Assembly (NCBI RefSeq): GCF_024171405.1
Contig: NZ_JALJZT010000002.1
Span: 2,046,001 to 2,110,000, forward strand
Direction of reading: 5' to 3'
DNA from: Qipengyuania citrea
Lineage (GTDB): Bacteria > Pseudomonadota > Alphaproteobacteria > Sphingomonadales > Sphingomonadaceae
DNA length: 64,000 nucleotides
Shown here in pieces: positions 9,264 through 18,655 of the stretch (the first letter of the stretch is position 1; the number at the start of each line of letters is the position of its first letter). The notes beneath the pieces were generated by a model. The model was not told the origin of the DNA and made no database searches. It saw only the letters and a list, made by a program, of their open reading frames with translations. Position numbers and translations under genes: made by a program.

Positions 9264-10850
9264 GTGACTGACGTGGCGATCAAGCGGGCACTGCTTTCGG
9301 TGTCCGACAAGAGCGGCTTGGTGGAACTGGGCACGGCGCTGGCCGGACGCGGGGTGGAGCTGGTGTCGACCGGCGGCACCGCCAAGGCGCTGCGCGAAGC
9401 GGGCCTCGACGTGCGCGACGTGTCCGATCTCACCGGCTTTCCCGAAATGATGGACGGGCGGGTCAAGACGCTCCACCCGATGGTCCATGGCGGCCTGCTC
9501 GCCGTGCGCGACAATCCCGAACACGCGGCGGCGATGGAAGCCCATGCGATCGGCGCGATCGACCTCGTGGTTGTCAATCTCTATCCTTTCGAAGCGACCG
9601 TGGCGAAGGGTGCCGAGCGCGACGAGGTCATCGAGAATATCGATATCGGCGGGCCCAGCATGGTCCGCAGCGCAGCCAAGAACCACCAGTTCGTCACCAT
9701 TGTCACCGACCCGGCGGATTACCCTGCGCTGCTGGGCGAACTCGAAGCATCGGGCGCAACCTCGCTCGACTTCCGCCGCAAATGCGCGGCCAAGGCATTC
9801 GCGGCCACCGCCGCCTATGATTCGATGATCAGCCAGTGGTTCGCCTTTGCCGACCAGCGGCAGCTCTTTCCCGACTTCCTCGCAATCAACGGCAAGGCCC
9901 CCGTCGAGCTGCGCTATGGCGAGAACCCGCACCAGCAGGCGGCGCTCTACACGCCGGTCGGTCCGCATGCCCGGGGCATCGCCCAGGCCGAGCAGCTGCA
10001 GGGCAAGGCGCTGAGCTACAACAATTACAACGATGCCGATGCCGCGCTGGAACTGTGCGCCGAATTCGCCGGCGGCGAACCTGCGGTGGTTATCGTCAAG
10101 CATGCCAACCCCTGCGGTGTCGCGCAGGCCGCGACATTGCTAGAGGCGTGGAACGACGCGCTCGCCTGCGACAGCGTGTCGGCCTTTGGCGGCATTGTCG
10201 CGGTGAACACCGAACTCGACGGGGCAACCGCAGCGGCGATCTGCGAAATCTTCACCGAAGTCGTGATTGCCCCTGCGGTCAGCGACGCCGCGCGCGAGGC
10301 GTTTGCCAAGAAGAAGAACCTGCGCCTGCTGGTTACCGGCGACCTGCCCGATCCCCGCCGCGGCGGGCTGGCAGTCAAGCCGATCACCGGCGGCCTGCTG
10401 GTCCAGACGCGCGACAATGGCACAATTACCGAAGCCGATCTCAAGGTGGTCACCCGGCGCGAGCCCACCGAACAGGAATTGCGGGATTGCCTGTTCGCCT
10501 GGACTGTCGCGCGGCACGTCAAGTCGAACGCCATCGTTTATGCCAAGGATGGCGCAACCGCGGGTATCGGGGCGGGCCAGATGAACCGCCGCGATTCCTC
10601 GCGCATTGCCGCGATGAAGGCAGCCGAAGCGGCTGAGAGCTACGGCTGGGAGCAGAGTCGCACTGTCGGTAGCGCGGTCGCCTCCGACGCCTTCTTCCCC
10701 TTTGCCGATGGCCTGCTGGCCGCCGCCGAAGCGGGCGCGAGCGCGATCATCCAGCCGGGCGGATCGATCCGCGATGACGAGGTGATCGCCGCGGCCAACG
10801 AACGGGGCCTTGCAATGGTCTTCACCGGGATGCGCCACTTCCGGCACTGA
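9264..10850 (+). CDS. purH: Bifunctional AICAR transformylase / IMP cyclohydrolase
   Basis: This 528-residue enzyme catalyses the last two steps of IMP synthesis. The N-terminal MGS-like IMP cyclohydrolase domain shows [16 protein letters not shown] and [13 protein letters not shown]. The formyltransferase domain shows [14 protein letters not shown] and [10 protein letters not shown] (the catalytic Lys-His segment), ending in GMRHFRH. It starts at GTG 9264, six bases after the preceding stop, with GGGGTGA upstream, and forms part of the rpe / heparinase-like / purH run. Confidence 0.97.
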   Translation: MTDVAIKRALLSVSDKSGLVELGTALAGRGVELVSTGGTAKALREAGLDVRDVSDLTGFPEMMDGRVKTLHPMVHGGLLAVRDNPEHAAAMEAHAIGAIDLVVVNLYPFEATVAKGAERDEVIENIDIGGPSMVRSAAKNHQFVTIVTDPADYPALLGELEASGATSLDFRRKCAAKAFAATAAYDSMISQWFAFADQRQLFPDFLAINGKAPVELRYGENPHQQAALYTPVGPHARGIAQAEQLQGKALSYNNYNDADAALELCAEFAGGEPAVVIVKHANPCGVAQAATLLEAWNDALACDSVSAFGGIVAVNTELDGATAAAICEIFTEVVIAPAVSDAAREAFAKKKNLRLLVTGDLPDPRRGGLAVKPITGGLLVQTRDNGTITEADLKVVTRREPTEQELRDCLFAWTVARHVKSNAIVYAKDGATAGIGAGQMNRRDSSRIAAMKAAEAAESYGWEQSRTVGSAVASDAFFPFADGLLAAAEAGASAIIQPGGSIRDDEVIAAANERGLAMVFTGMRHFRH

Positions 10851-10973
10851 GGCCGGGCCGCTTCTTGGTCAGCGTTCGACGAGCGAAGCTGAACATCCGA
10901 CGACGGGCGTATTAAGCCGGTTGCAAGAGGTGCGGGTGTAACCATCTGGGCGAGACATACGAAAGAAGCCCCT

Positions 10974-11105
10974 ATGAGCCTGTTCACTCCCGACCTCTAT
11001 CGCAATTTCGGCATCGGTTTCGGTGTCGGCGCCGTTGCTGTTCTACTGACCAATGGCAGCGAATGGCTCGCCGCCGTGCCGCAGTTGGTCGCTTCGATCC
11101 TGTAA
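10974..11105 (+). CDS. Small 43-residue membrane peptide coupled to msrA
   Basis: This short frame reads [19 protein letters not shown] and continues with a hydrophobic stretch (about residues 12-24, then 33-42) consistent with one membrane segment. A purine-rich GAAAGAAG lies about 8 bases upstream. Its TAA overlaps the msrA start in TAATG, which strongly suggests it is translated and drives coupled msrA translation. I do not recognise a family and the function is unknown. Confidence 0.65.
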   Translation: MSLFTPDLYRNFGIGFGVGAVAVLLTNGSEWLAAVPQLVASIL

Positions 11106-11785
11106 TGAACCTGCGCGCCGCCCTCGCTGCCGCCACGCTGGCGCTGGGGGCTTCTGCCTGTCAGCAACCGGCACTGGCGGCGGAACAGGCGGTCGCGGCG
11201 CCCAAAGCACAGCGCGTTGCCAAGGAAGGACCGGGGCTCAAGACCGCGATCTTCGCAGGCGGCTGCTTCTGGGGTGTCGAGGGCGTTTTCAGCCATTTGA
11301 AGGGAGTGACCAGCGCGGTTTCCGGCTATCATGGCGGGACCGAGCGGCAGGCGAGCTACAAGCTCGTCTCCAGCGGCATCACCGATCACGCCGAGGCCGT
11401 GAAGGTCACCTATGATCCCAAGGTCATCCGCTATGACCAGCTCCTGCGGATCTATTTCTCGGTGGTCGCCGATCCGACGCAGCTGAACCGGCAGGGCCCG
11501 GACCGCGGCGCACACTATCGCGGGGCCATCGTGCCCATGTCCGCCGAACAGAATACCGTCGCCAAGGCCTATATCGCGCAACTGACCGCCGCAAAGCTGT
11601 GGAACCGCCCGATCATCACGCAGATCGAACGCGCGCAGGCCTTCTATCCGGCCGAAAGCTACCACCAGGACTTCATGCTCAAGAACCCGCGCCACAGCTA
11701 TATCGTGCGCTGGGATGCGCCCAAGGTGAAGGCGCTCAAGGCGATGTATCCGGGTGTCTACTCGGCGAGCTTCCGGCGCGACTAA
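11105..11785 (+). CDS. msrA: Exported peptide-methionine (S)-S-oxide reductase
   Basis: MsrA reduces the S-epimer of methionine sulfoxide. The catalytic motif AGGCFWGVEG places the nucleophile at about Cys54, followed by SGYHGGT and YHQDFMLKNP. The 226-residue product begins with a hydrophobic export signal ([20 protein letters not shown]). The Cys at 19 could be a lipid anchor, but the preceding residues (ASA) are not an ideal lipobox. It is therefore probably a periplasmic repair enzyme, like the exported msrB at 23702-24199. ATG 11105 is chosen because it overlaps the preceding peptide's stop. Confidence 0.93.
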   Translation: MNLRAALAAATLALGASACQQPALAAEQAVAAPKAQRVAKEGPGLKTAIFAGGCFWGVEGVFSHLKGVTSAVSGYHGGTERQASYKLVSSGITDHAEAVKVTYDPKVIRYDQLLRIYFSVVADPTQLNRQGPDRGAHYRGAIVPMSAEQNTVAKAYIAQLTAAKLWNRPIITQIERAQAFYPAESYHQDFMLKNPRHSYIVRWDAPKVKALKAMYPGVYSASFRRD

Positions 11786-11822
11786 CTTGCGATAGGCGCT
11801 TGGCGCGCCTACTTCTTCGCGC

Positions 11823-12290
11823 ATGGCCAGACCTGCGCATGCACACACCGAACACGAAGGCGACGACCTCATCGAGGCGGCCCGTCACACGCTGACCGAC
11901 AATGGCGAGCAATGGACCGGCATGCGTCAGTCGGTGTTCGAGGAGCTTGCCCGCCACGACAAGCCGGCCAGCGCCTATGACATTGCCGACAATCTCTCGC
12001 AAAGCCGCGGCAAGCGGGTGGCCCCCAACAGCGTCTACCGGATCCTCGACCTGTTCGTGCGGACCAATCTTGCCAACCGGATCGAGAGCGCCAATGCCTA
12101 TCTGGTCAATACCCATCCGGGGTGCCGCCACGACTGTATCTTCCTGATCTGCGACGATTGCGGCAAGGCCACGCATATCGACGACGACCGCGTCACCGGC
12201 GCGCTGCGCGTAGCGGGGCAGGACGCGGGCTTCACCGATGTCCGCCCGGTGGTCGAACTGCGCGGGCTATGCGACGATTGCGCCCGCTGA
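11823..12290 (+). CDS. zur: Fur-family regulator, probably Zur
   Basis: This 155-residue protein has an N-terminal winged helix (MRQSVFEELARHDKPASAYDI ... VAPNSVYRILDLF) and a C-terminal dimerisation domain. Two cysteine pairs, CDDCGK and CDDC, form the structural zinc site of Fur-family proteins. The sequence CRHDCIFLICDDCGKATHID is closer to Zur (zinc uptake repressor) than to Fur or Irr. No zinc transporter lies beside it. It precedes dxs by 78 bases on the same strand. Confidence 0.78.
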   Translation: MARPAHAHTEHEGDDLIEAARHTLTDNGEQWTGMRQSVFEELARHDKPASAYDIADNLSQSRGKRVAPNSVYRILDLFVRTNLANRIESANAYLVNTHPGCRHDCIFLICDDCGKATHIDDDRVTGALRVAGQDAGFTDVRPVVELRGLCDDCAR

Positions 12291-12368
12291 GGCGCGCCGC
12301 CAAACCGTTCATTTGCGGCGATAAAGCGTTCATCGACAGTTGCGTTTCGCGAGTGTAGAGCTTGTCGC

Positions 12369-14291
12369 ATGACAAGTCGCCCCAAGACCCCCCTCCTCGA
12401 TACGGTCAATACACCCGACGATCTGCGCAAGCTGGGCAAGGACCAGCTCCGCCAGCTGTCCGACGAATTGCGCGCCGAAATGATCGATGCCGTCGGCACC
12501 ACCGGGGGCCATCTGGGCTCGGGACTGGGCGTGGTCGAGCTGACCACCGCGATCCATTATGTGTTCGACACGCCGCAGGACAAGCTGGTGTGGGACGTCG
12601 GCCACCAATGCTATCCGCACAAGATCCTGACCGGGCGCCGCGATCGCATCCGCACGCTGCGCCAGGGCGGTGGGCTGAGCGGGTTCACCAAGCGCAGCGA
12701 AAGCGAATACGATCCCTTCGGCGCGGCGCATAGCTCGACCTCGATCAGCGCGGCGCTGGGCTTCGCCATGGCCAACAAGATGCAGGACCGGGCCGGTCGC
12801 GGGATCGCGGTGATCGGCGATGGCGCGATGAGCGCGGGCATGGCCTATGAAGCGATGAACAATGCCGAACAGGCGGGCAACCGGCTGGTCGTCATCCTCA
12901 ATGACAACGACATGTCGATCGCGCCGCCGGTGGGCGGCCTGTCCGCCTATCTCGCGCGGATGGTGTCGAGCAGCGAATATCTCGGCCTGCGTTCGATGGC
13001 GTCGAAACTCGCCAAGAAACTCGGCCGCCGCGTGTGGGGCGGGCTGGAAAAAGCCGAAGAATACGCCCGCGGCATGGCGACCGGCGGCACGCTGTTCGAG
13101 GAACTCGGCTTCTATTACGTCGGCCCGATCGACGGGCACAATCTCGATCACCTCATCCCGGTGCTCGAAAACGTCCGCGACAGCGAACAGGGCCCGGTGC
13201 TGATCCATGTCGTGACGCAGAAAGGCAAGGGCTATGCCCCGGCCGAAAACAGCGCCGACAAATATCACGGGGTCGCCAAGTTCGACGTCGTCACCGGTGA
13301 ACAGAAGAAATCTAAGGGCGGCCCGCCCGCCTATCAGAACGTCTTTGGCGAAACGCTGGCGAAGCTCGCCGATAACGACCCGCGCATCTGTGCGATCACC
13401 GCTGCCATGCCCAGCGGCACCGGCGTCGACAAATTCGCGCAGGCGCATCCTGGCAGGGCCTTCGACGTCGGCATTGCCGAACAGCACGGCGTGACCTTTG
13501 CCGCAGGCCTCGCTGCCGAGGGCATGCGCCCCTTCGCCGCGATCTACTCGACTTTCCTCCAGCGCGCCTACGACCAGGTGGTGCACGATGTGGCGATCCA
13601 GAACCTGCCCGTGCGCTTTGCGATCGACCGCGCCGGTCTGGTCGGCGCGGATGGCTGCACGCATGCCGGCAGCTTCGACATCACCTATCTCGCGACGCTG
13701 CCCAATTTCGTCGTCATGGCCGCCGCCGACGAGGCCGAACTGGCCGCGATGACCTATACCGCAGCCGAATATGACGCCGGGCCGATCGCCTTCCGCTATC
13801 CGCGCGGTGCGGGGACGGGCGTGGAGATTCCCGAGAAGCTGGAAAAGCTTGCCATTGGCAAGGGCCGCATCGTGCGCGACGGCACCAAGGTGGCGATCCT
13901 GTCGCTCGGCGCGCGGCTGGAGGAGGCCAAGAAAGCCGCCGACCAGCTCGAGGCCAAGGGCCTGTCGACGACCGTCGCCGATATGCGGTTCGCCAAACCG
14001 CTCGACACGGGCTTGATCGAGAAGCTGATGCGCAGTCACGAAGTGGTGGTCACGGTCGAGGAAGGCGCCGTGGGCGGCCTTGGCGCGCATGTGCTGACCT
14101 TCGCCAGCGACACGGGCCTGACCGATGCCGGGCTCAAGGTGCGCACCATGCGTCTGCCCGACACGTTCCAGGACCAGAACGACCCGGCGAAGCAATATGA
14201 CGAAGCGGGCCTCAACGCCCCGCAGATCGTCGACACGGTGCTCGCAGCATTGCGCCACAACAGCACCGGAGTGGAAGAAGCGCGCGCCTGA
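12369..14291 (+). CDS. dxs: 1-deoxy-D-xylulose-5-phosphate synthase
   Basis: This 640-residue thiamine-diphosphate enzyme condenses pyruvate and glyceraldehyde 3-phosphate, the first step of the MEP isoprenoid pathway that feeds carotenoids and quinones. Signatures are [21 protein letters not shown], the ThDP/Mg motif [24 protein letters not shown], and the transketolase pyrimidine domain [18 protein letters not shown]. Full length. The inverted repeat CTTGTC-GCAT-GACAAG (12361-12376) spans the ATG, so initiation may be structure-sensitive. Confidence 0.97.
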   Translation: MTSRPKTPLLDTVNTPDDLRKLGKDQLRQLSDELRAEMIDAVGTTGGHLGSGLGVVELTTAIHYVFDTPQDKLVWDVGHQCYPHKILTGRRDRIRTLRQGGGLSGFTKRSESEYDPFGAAHSSTSISAALGFAMANKMQDRAGRGIAVIGDGAMSAGMAYEAMNNAEQAGNRLVVILNDNDMSIAPPVGGLSAYLARMVSSSEYLGLRSMASKLAKKLGRRVWGGLEKAEEYARGMATGGTLFEELGFYYVGPIDGHNLDHLIPVLENVRDSEQGPVLIHVVTQKGKGYAPAENSADKYHGVAKFDVVTGEQKKSKGGPPAYQNVFGETLAKLADNDPRICAITAAMPSGTGVDKFAQAHPGRAFDVGIAEQHGVTFAAGLAAEGMRPFAAIYSTFLQRAYDQVVHDVAIQNLPVRFAIDRAGLVGADGCTHAGSFDITYLATLPNFVVMAAADEAELAAMTYTAAEYDAGPIAFRYPRGAGTGVEIPEKLEKLAIGKGRIVRDGTKVAILSLGARLEEAKKAADQLEAKGLSTTVADMRFAKPLDTGLIEKLMRSHEVVVTVEEGAVGGLGAHVLTFASDTGLTDAGLKVRTMRLPDTFQDQNDPAKQYDEAGLNAPQIVDTVLAALRHNSTGVEEARA

Positions 14292-14440
14292 CCGGCGATT
14301 TGGGGCGGCCTCTTCCCCCAGCCTGATCCTTCCCCTGCCGGGAAGCTAAAAAATCGCGGGCATCATACGATGCCAGCTAGGTGCTAACTCTTTCGCAGCG
14401 CCGCCGGGAGTGGCAGGACGGTCGGTGAAAGAGAGGCTGC

Positions 14441-15238
14441 ATGACCCTGCTGACTACCGACACGTCGAATCACGTCACCACGCTTACGCTCAATCGTCCC
14501 GACACGATGAACCCGCTTGGGGCCACGGGTGACGGGGATGCCTTCGCCGCCGCCTGCGATGCGATCAATGCGGATATGGAGGTGCGCTGCGTGATCCTGA
14601 CGGGCGCGGGGCGCGCGTTCAGCGCGGGCGGCGATATCAAGGCGATGAAGGAGCGGACCGGGACCTTCGGCGGGACCGCGCCCGAGATATCCGACGGCTA
14701 TCGCAACAACATCCACAAGGTGCTGCGCGCGCTCTACGGCCTGCGCGTGCCGCTGATCGCGGCGGTCAACGGGCCGGCGATCGGGCTTGGCTGCGACCTC
14801 GCCTGCCTCGCCGATATGCGTATCGCGAGCGACCGCGCGAAATTCGGCGTCACTTTCCTCAAGCTCGGGATCATTCCCGGCGATGGCGGGACCTGGATCC
14901 TGCCGCGCATTATCGGCGAGGCGCGCGCTTCCGAACTCTTCTACACCGGCGATGTGATCGACGCGGCCACCGCGCGCGACTGGGGCCTCGTCAGCCGCGT
15001 GGTCGAAGGCGAGGCGCTGATGGACGAGGCGCACGCGCTCGCGGCCAGGGTGGCCGCGATGCCCCCGCATGCGCTGCGACATGCCAAGAACCTGATGCGA
15101 CAGGGGCGTTCGGTGACCTATGACACCGCGCTCGAAATGGCGGCCAATACGCAGGCGCTAATGCATCTGACCCAGGACCACATGGAAGGGGTGGATGCGC
15201 TGATCGAGAAGCGCGCCGCCAAATTCACGGGCGACTGA
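14441..15238 (+). CDS. Crotonase-family enoyl-CoA hydratase/isomerase
   Basis: This 265-residue crotonase fold has oxyanion-hole segments RAFSAGGDIKAM and GPAIGLGCDLACLADMRIAS, then LGIIPGDGGTWILPR. The glutamates of classical enoyl-CoA hydratase are not at the usual places: GCDLA holds Asp where E144 is expected, and FGVTFLKLG lacks the second Glu. Asp in PGDGG is retained. It may therefore be an isomerase or a specialised hydratase rather than a FadB-like enzyme. It acts on acyl-CoA thioesters in the cytoplasm. It stands alone between dxs and an unrelated membrane protein. Confidence 0.82.
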   Translation: MTLLTTDTSNHVTTLTLNRPDTMNPLGATGDGDAFAAACDAINADMEVRCVILTGAGRAFSAGGDIKAMKERTGTFGGTAPEISDGYRNNIHKVLRALYGLRVPLIAAVNGPAIGLGCDLACLADMRIASDRAKFGVTFLKLGIIPGDGGTWILPRIIGEARASELFYTGDVIDAATARDWGLVSRVVEGEALMDEAHALAARVAAMPPHALRHAKNLMRQGRSVTYDTALEMAANTQALMHLTQDHMEGVDALIEKRAAKFTGD

Positions 15239-15311
15239 CGCGGCGTAGCGCCCGCCTGCGGCTTGCCAGTTGCGGTAAAATCGGAGAGACTTTGCCCGCG
15301 AGGGGGATAGC

Positions 15312-16085
15312 ATGCCCGTAGGAGTGCTCGAAGTCATCGTCTGGACCTGCGTCGGCCTGTTCGTCGGCGTCGTCCTGCTCGGGTTCGCCGCGCTGGTCGG
15401 CTGGTGGCACCCACGCGACGAGGAAACGGGCAAATGGCTCAAACGCTCGGTCGTCTTCCCGCTGGTCGGCGGCGTGGTCGGTTTTGCGACCCTGGAGTTC
15501 GGCAGCGGACGCGATACGCCGCCTCCACCCGAACCAAGCCCGACCGTGTCACCCAGTTCGACGCCGTCACCGTTCCTGCCAACCGGCACACCCACGCCGA
15601 CGCCCCGCCCCACGCCGACAGAAACACCTACGCCCCCCGATCCCGGTCCGCTGGCTGAGGCGTGTACTGTCTCGGTCCCCCAGTCGCTGACCAGCTGGGC
15701 AGACGAGCAACTGGGTGAGCCCCCTGCCTTCACCTGCGCGGGCCGCCAGCCATATCCAACCTGCCTCGACCCGCTGCGCCAGCGTTCGCGCCCTGAAATA
15801 TCGTCGGCGGCGGCGCGTGAGTGCGGCGATGCGCTGGCCGCGTTCCGCCGTGAATATGTCGCCCCCGTCTATGGCGCAAAGGCCACCTATCAGGTCAATC
15901 TCGACACTGCCGAAGCCGCCTTGAGGCTGCGTACCTCGGATGAGGCGGTGGAGCGATATGACTACGTCACTGCCGAAATCAGCCGGATGAACGGGCGCGA
16001 ATGGGATGGGTTCGTCGCCATCGACCGCCAGTCGCGGGAGGACATGCGCGCCTGCCAGGACGAGCGGCGGTGCCTCTACGAATAG
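15312..16085 (+). CDS. Single-span membrane protein with Thr/Pro-rich linker
   Basis: This 257-residue protein begins with two hydrophobic stretches (about residues 5-30 and 45-60). A low-complexity linker of alternating T, P and S follows (about 70-115, repeats such as TPTPTP), then a C-terminal domain of about 140 residues with several cysteines (AEACTV, FTCAGRQPYPTCLDP, RECGDA, DMRACQDERRCLYE). Even cysteine number and an export-type N-terminus suggest a disulfide-bonded extracytoplasmic domain. No family recognised. The start follows GAGGGGGATAGC. Confidence 0.65.
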   Translation: MPVGVLEVIVWTCVGLFVGVVLLGFAALVGWWHPRDEETGKWLKRSVVFPLVGGVVGFATLEFGSGRDTPPPPEPSPTVSPSSTPSPFLPTGTPTPTPRPTPTETPTPPDPGPLAEACTVSVPQSLTSWADEQLGEPPAFTCAGRQPYPTCLDPLRQRSRPEISSAAARECGDALAAFRREYVAPVYGAKATYQVNLDTAEAALRLRTSDEAVERYDYVTAEISRMNGREWDGFVAIDRQSREDMRACQDERRCLYE

Positions 16086-16092
16086 CCGCCGG

Positions 16093-16776
16093 TCAGAGCC
16101 AGCGCCATATTCCGGCGGGAATACCGTTGGCGTGGATGTGGCCATAGGTCGCGGCGAGCCAGATGATCAGCCCGCCGATCCAGGCGATAGCGCCCGCCCT
16201 CGCCAGCCCGCCGAAGCGCGGCCAGTAGCTGGTCCGTTCTTCCCATCCGGCCCACGCTTCGCCCATTTGGCTTTCCTTTTTGCGGTCCTGCAAATGCGCC
16301 CCGAGCAGCGCCAGCAGACCGATCGCGCCCGCGAGGATGATCTGGCGCGGCGTCGGGCTGAGCAGGATATGCGTCGCGGCCCACAGCGCGATCGACCACA
16401 TCATCGGATGCCGCGTGACATGGAAGACGCCGTGGGGATCTTGCGCGGCATGCGCCGCCGCGCGCGGATCGGGCAGCGCGGGATTGCGCTGGAACGACCC
16501 CGCCAGCAGCACCGTAGCAATCAACATGATCACCGTGGCAATCGCCCATAGGACGTCACCCGATCCATTCCAAAGGGGTACCCCTCCCGGTCCGACCGCA
16601 CGAAACGCCATCGCCGCCCAGACGAATGTCGCCAGCGCGACCAGCGAATAGAGCGCGCGAAAGCCATTCTCGCCCAGCGCGCCGACCAGCGGTGCGCGTA
16701 GCGGGTGCGACAGCGCAAAATGCATTCCGACAAAGGCGAGTGAAGCGGCGAGCAGCGAAACCAAGGCCTGATCCAT
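16093..16776 (-). CDS. NnrU-family integral membrane protein
   Basis: This 227-residue protein has five to six membrane segments and the NnrU-like start FVGMHFALSHPLRAPLVG. Family hallmarks ARAAAHA-x-DPHGVFHVTRHPMMW and HILLSPTPRQIIL lie mid-protein. NnrU was named from denitrification loci, but most alphaproteobacterial copies, like this one, are not linked to nitric oxide genes. The fold is related to isoprenylcysteine methyltransferase-like proteins. The biochemical role is unknown. Confidence 0.85.
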   Translation of the reverse strand: MDQALVSLLAASLAFVGMHFALSHPLRAPLVGALGENGFRALYSLVALATFVWAAMAFRAVGPGGVPLWNGSGDVLWAIATVIMLIATVLLAGSFQRNPALPDPRAAAHAAQDPHGVFHVTRHPMMWSIALWAATHILLSPTPRQIILAGAIGLLALLGAHLQDRKKESQMGEAWAGWEERTSYWPRFGGLARAGAIAWIGGLIIWLAATYGHIHANGIPAGIWRWL

Positions 16777-16854
16777 GACCGACTCCCATGTTTACAGCGT
16801 CAACATAGATAGCAGAGGCAGTGCGCGAAGCAAGCGGCATTCGCGGTGGCTGGA

Positions 16855-17358
16855 TTATGCGGCGGGTTCGATCCCGAGCAGCTTGACGGTGAACAGCAGC
16901 GTCGCCCCGCCGGGGATCGGCCCCTTGCCGCCTGGCCCATAGGCGAGGTCGGCGGGGGCGGCGATCTCGATCGTATCGCCCACGCCCATTTCGGGGATCG
17001 CCATCTGCCACGCCTTGATCAGCCGGCCCAATGGGAAAGTCGCCGGTTCGCCGCGGTCGAAGCTGCTGTCGAAGGTCTCGCCATCGAGGAAGGTGCCCGC
17101 GTAATGCACGGTCACCGTATCCTCTACGCGCGGCTTTTCGCTGCTGCCCGCATAATCGACATAGCGCCACTTGAGCCCGCCGGGCATCGCGCGCCAGCCG
17201 TCCTCATGCGACAGTCCCGCAAGATAGGCCTGTTGCGCATTCATCCAGGCGATGTCCTGCGAGCGGTCGGGCGGCGTATCCTGCGCCGACAGGGCACGGA
17301 ATCCGACTGCGGCCGCGGCCGCGCCCAGCGCCAGCAGGGTGGTGCGCATTTCCTTCAC
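16855..17358 (-). CDS. Exported FKBP-type peptidyl-prolyl isomerase
   Basis: The protein is about 167 residues with a signal peptide (TTLLALGAAAAAVGFRALSAQ) and a C-terminal FKBP domain: VTVHYAGTFLDGETFDSSFDRGEPATFPLG, DLAYGPGGKGPIPGGATLLF. It should catalyse cis-trans proline isomerisation in the periplasm. The start is uncertain between GTG 17358 and ATG 17349. It follows the amidohydrolase gene by only a few bases and is probably in its operon, consistent with a role in folding or in handling imported peptides. Confidence 0.88.
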   Translation of the reverse strand: MKEMRTTLLALGAAAAAVGFRALSAQDTPPDRSQDIAWMNAQQAYLAGLSHEDGWRAMPGGLKWRYVDYAGSSEKPRVEDTVTVHYAGTFLDGETFDSSFDRGEPATFPLGRLIKAWQMAIPEMGVGDTIEIAAPADLAYGPGGKGPIPGGATLLFTVKLLGIEPAA

Positions 17359-17362
17359 CGGC

Positions 17363-18655
17363 CTACCAGTCGTAGCCCTTGGGCAGATCGCTCTCGTCGA
17401 GATCGCGATAACGCTCCTTGAGACGGCTCTGGTGGTTGTCCAGCGGCTGCTCCACGCCGTCGATGAACACCTTCACCGGCATCGATCCCACTTGGAGCGG
17501 ATCGCCGTCCCAGATCACCAGATCGCCCATCGCACCCGGGGCGAGCACCCCGGCCTTGCCGCCCATGCCGCTGATGCTGGCGGGCACCGAAGTGATCGCC
17601 GCAAAAGCCTGACCCCAGCTCAAACCGTCGGCCCCGGGCATGCGGGTGAGCGCCACGAGATTGCCTGCATACTGGTTGAGGTTGCGCGGGTTCTCCATCG
17701 CCGCGGCATTAAGCGCGACCTTGACCCCGGCTTTCACCATCCGCCCGACATTGCTCTGCGTTGCCGCCAGCTCCTCGAAATTGGCAGGCAGATCGTCGAG
17801 TCCGTCGGCGATGACAGGCACGCCGGCTGCAGCGATCTCGCGGGCGACGAGCCAGCCTTCGCTGGCGCCAACGAGCACGAGGTCGAGCCGCGGGAATTCA
17901 CTTTTAAGCGCCAGTGTGCTGCGGATGTCGGAAGCGCGCTCCACATAGACGTAAAGCGGCTGTTCGCCGCGGACGACCGGGGCCAGTGCCGCCGCGTCGA
18001 ACCGGGTGAGCAGGACCTCGTCGCTGCGGATGTCGGCGCTGGTGGCCGTGCGGTTGGCGCTCGCCTCGCGCAGTGCGGCGCGCAGCAGCGTATGCGTGGC
18101 GACGCGGCTGCCGCCCGCGATCCGCCCGCCATATTCGCCGAGCGCGACGACCTGGAATGCACGCGCCTGCGTGACCGCGTCGGGATCGGCCCCCAGATCG
18201 ATCACCGCGCCCTGCCCGCCGAAGATCGAGCTCGAGGGCAGCGTGACCGTGGCGGCGCGGGTGATGCCCGAGGCGCGGTGCACGAGGATGTGCTGCGAGG
18301 AAGGGTTGATCACCGGAGCCACGTCGAGCGCGGCGCTGAACGGCGCCCCGCCGGCGCGCGTATCGTTCGATTCGCTCACCGCACCGACGTCCCACAGGCC
18401 GAGGCTGGTGAGGGTCGCGAAAATGCCCGGGGTAACCCAGGCACCGTTCGCGTCGATCGCGGGCAGGTTGCTGGCGGGCGTACCGCTGCCGAGCGCGGAG
18501 ACCTTGCCGTTCTCGACCACGACATAGCCGCCCTCGATTGGTTCGCTGCCATCGCCCGAGGCGACGGTGGCGTTGGTCACGACGAAGCTCTGCGCGGCGG
18601 CAGGTGCGGCGACGGCGATGGCGGCGGAGGCGAGAAGCGTTGCAAGAGCCTTCAT
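17363..18655 (-). CDS. Exported amidohydrolase (imidazolonepropionase-like)
   Basis: This 430-residue protein has a signal peptide ending APAAAQ. The metal-dependent hydrolase frame (NLPAIDANGAWVTPGIFATLTSLG at the front; APGAMGDLVIWDGDPLQVGSMPVKVFIDG at the end) is typical of secreted amidohydrolases. The usual N-terminal HxH pair is not evident: the expected position reads PGIFATLTSLG, so catalysis may be altered. Its ATG overlaps the stop of the related upstream amidohydrolase (ATGA), giving a tandem pair that is probably co-translated. Together with the upstream POT transporter it suggests dipeptide processing; substrate unproven. Confidence 0.8.
   Translation of the reverse strand: MKALATLLASAAIAVAAPAAAQSFVVTNATVASGDGSEPIEGGYVVVENGKVSALGSGTPASNLPAIDANGAWVTPGIFATLTSLGLWDVGAVSESNDTRAGGAPFSAALDVAPVINPSSQHILVHRASGITRAATVTLPSSSIFGGQGAVIDLGADPDAVTQARAFQVVALGEYGGRIAGGSRVATHTLLRAALREASANRTATSADIRSDEVLLTRFDAAALAPVVRGEQPLYVYVERASDIRSTLALKSEFPRLDLVLVGASEGWLVAREIAAAGVPVIADGLDDLPANFEELAATQSNVGRMVKAGVKVALNAAAMENPRNLNQYAGNLVALTRMPGADGLSWGQAFAAITSVPASISGMGGKAGVLAPGAMGDLVIWDGDPLQVGSMPVKVFIDGVEQPLDNHQSRLKERYRDLDESDLPKGYDW

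Noticed and set aside
14320-14352. CTTCCC-CTGCC-GGGAAG hairpin after dxs as terminator
   Set aside because: It is followed by CTAAAAAA rather than T residues on the plus strand, so it does not support termination of dxs.
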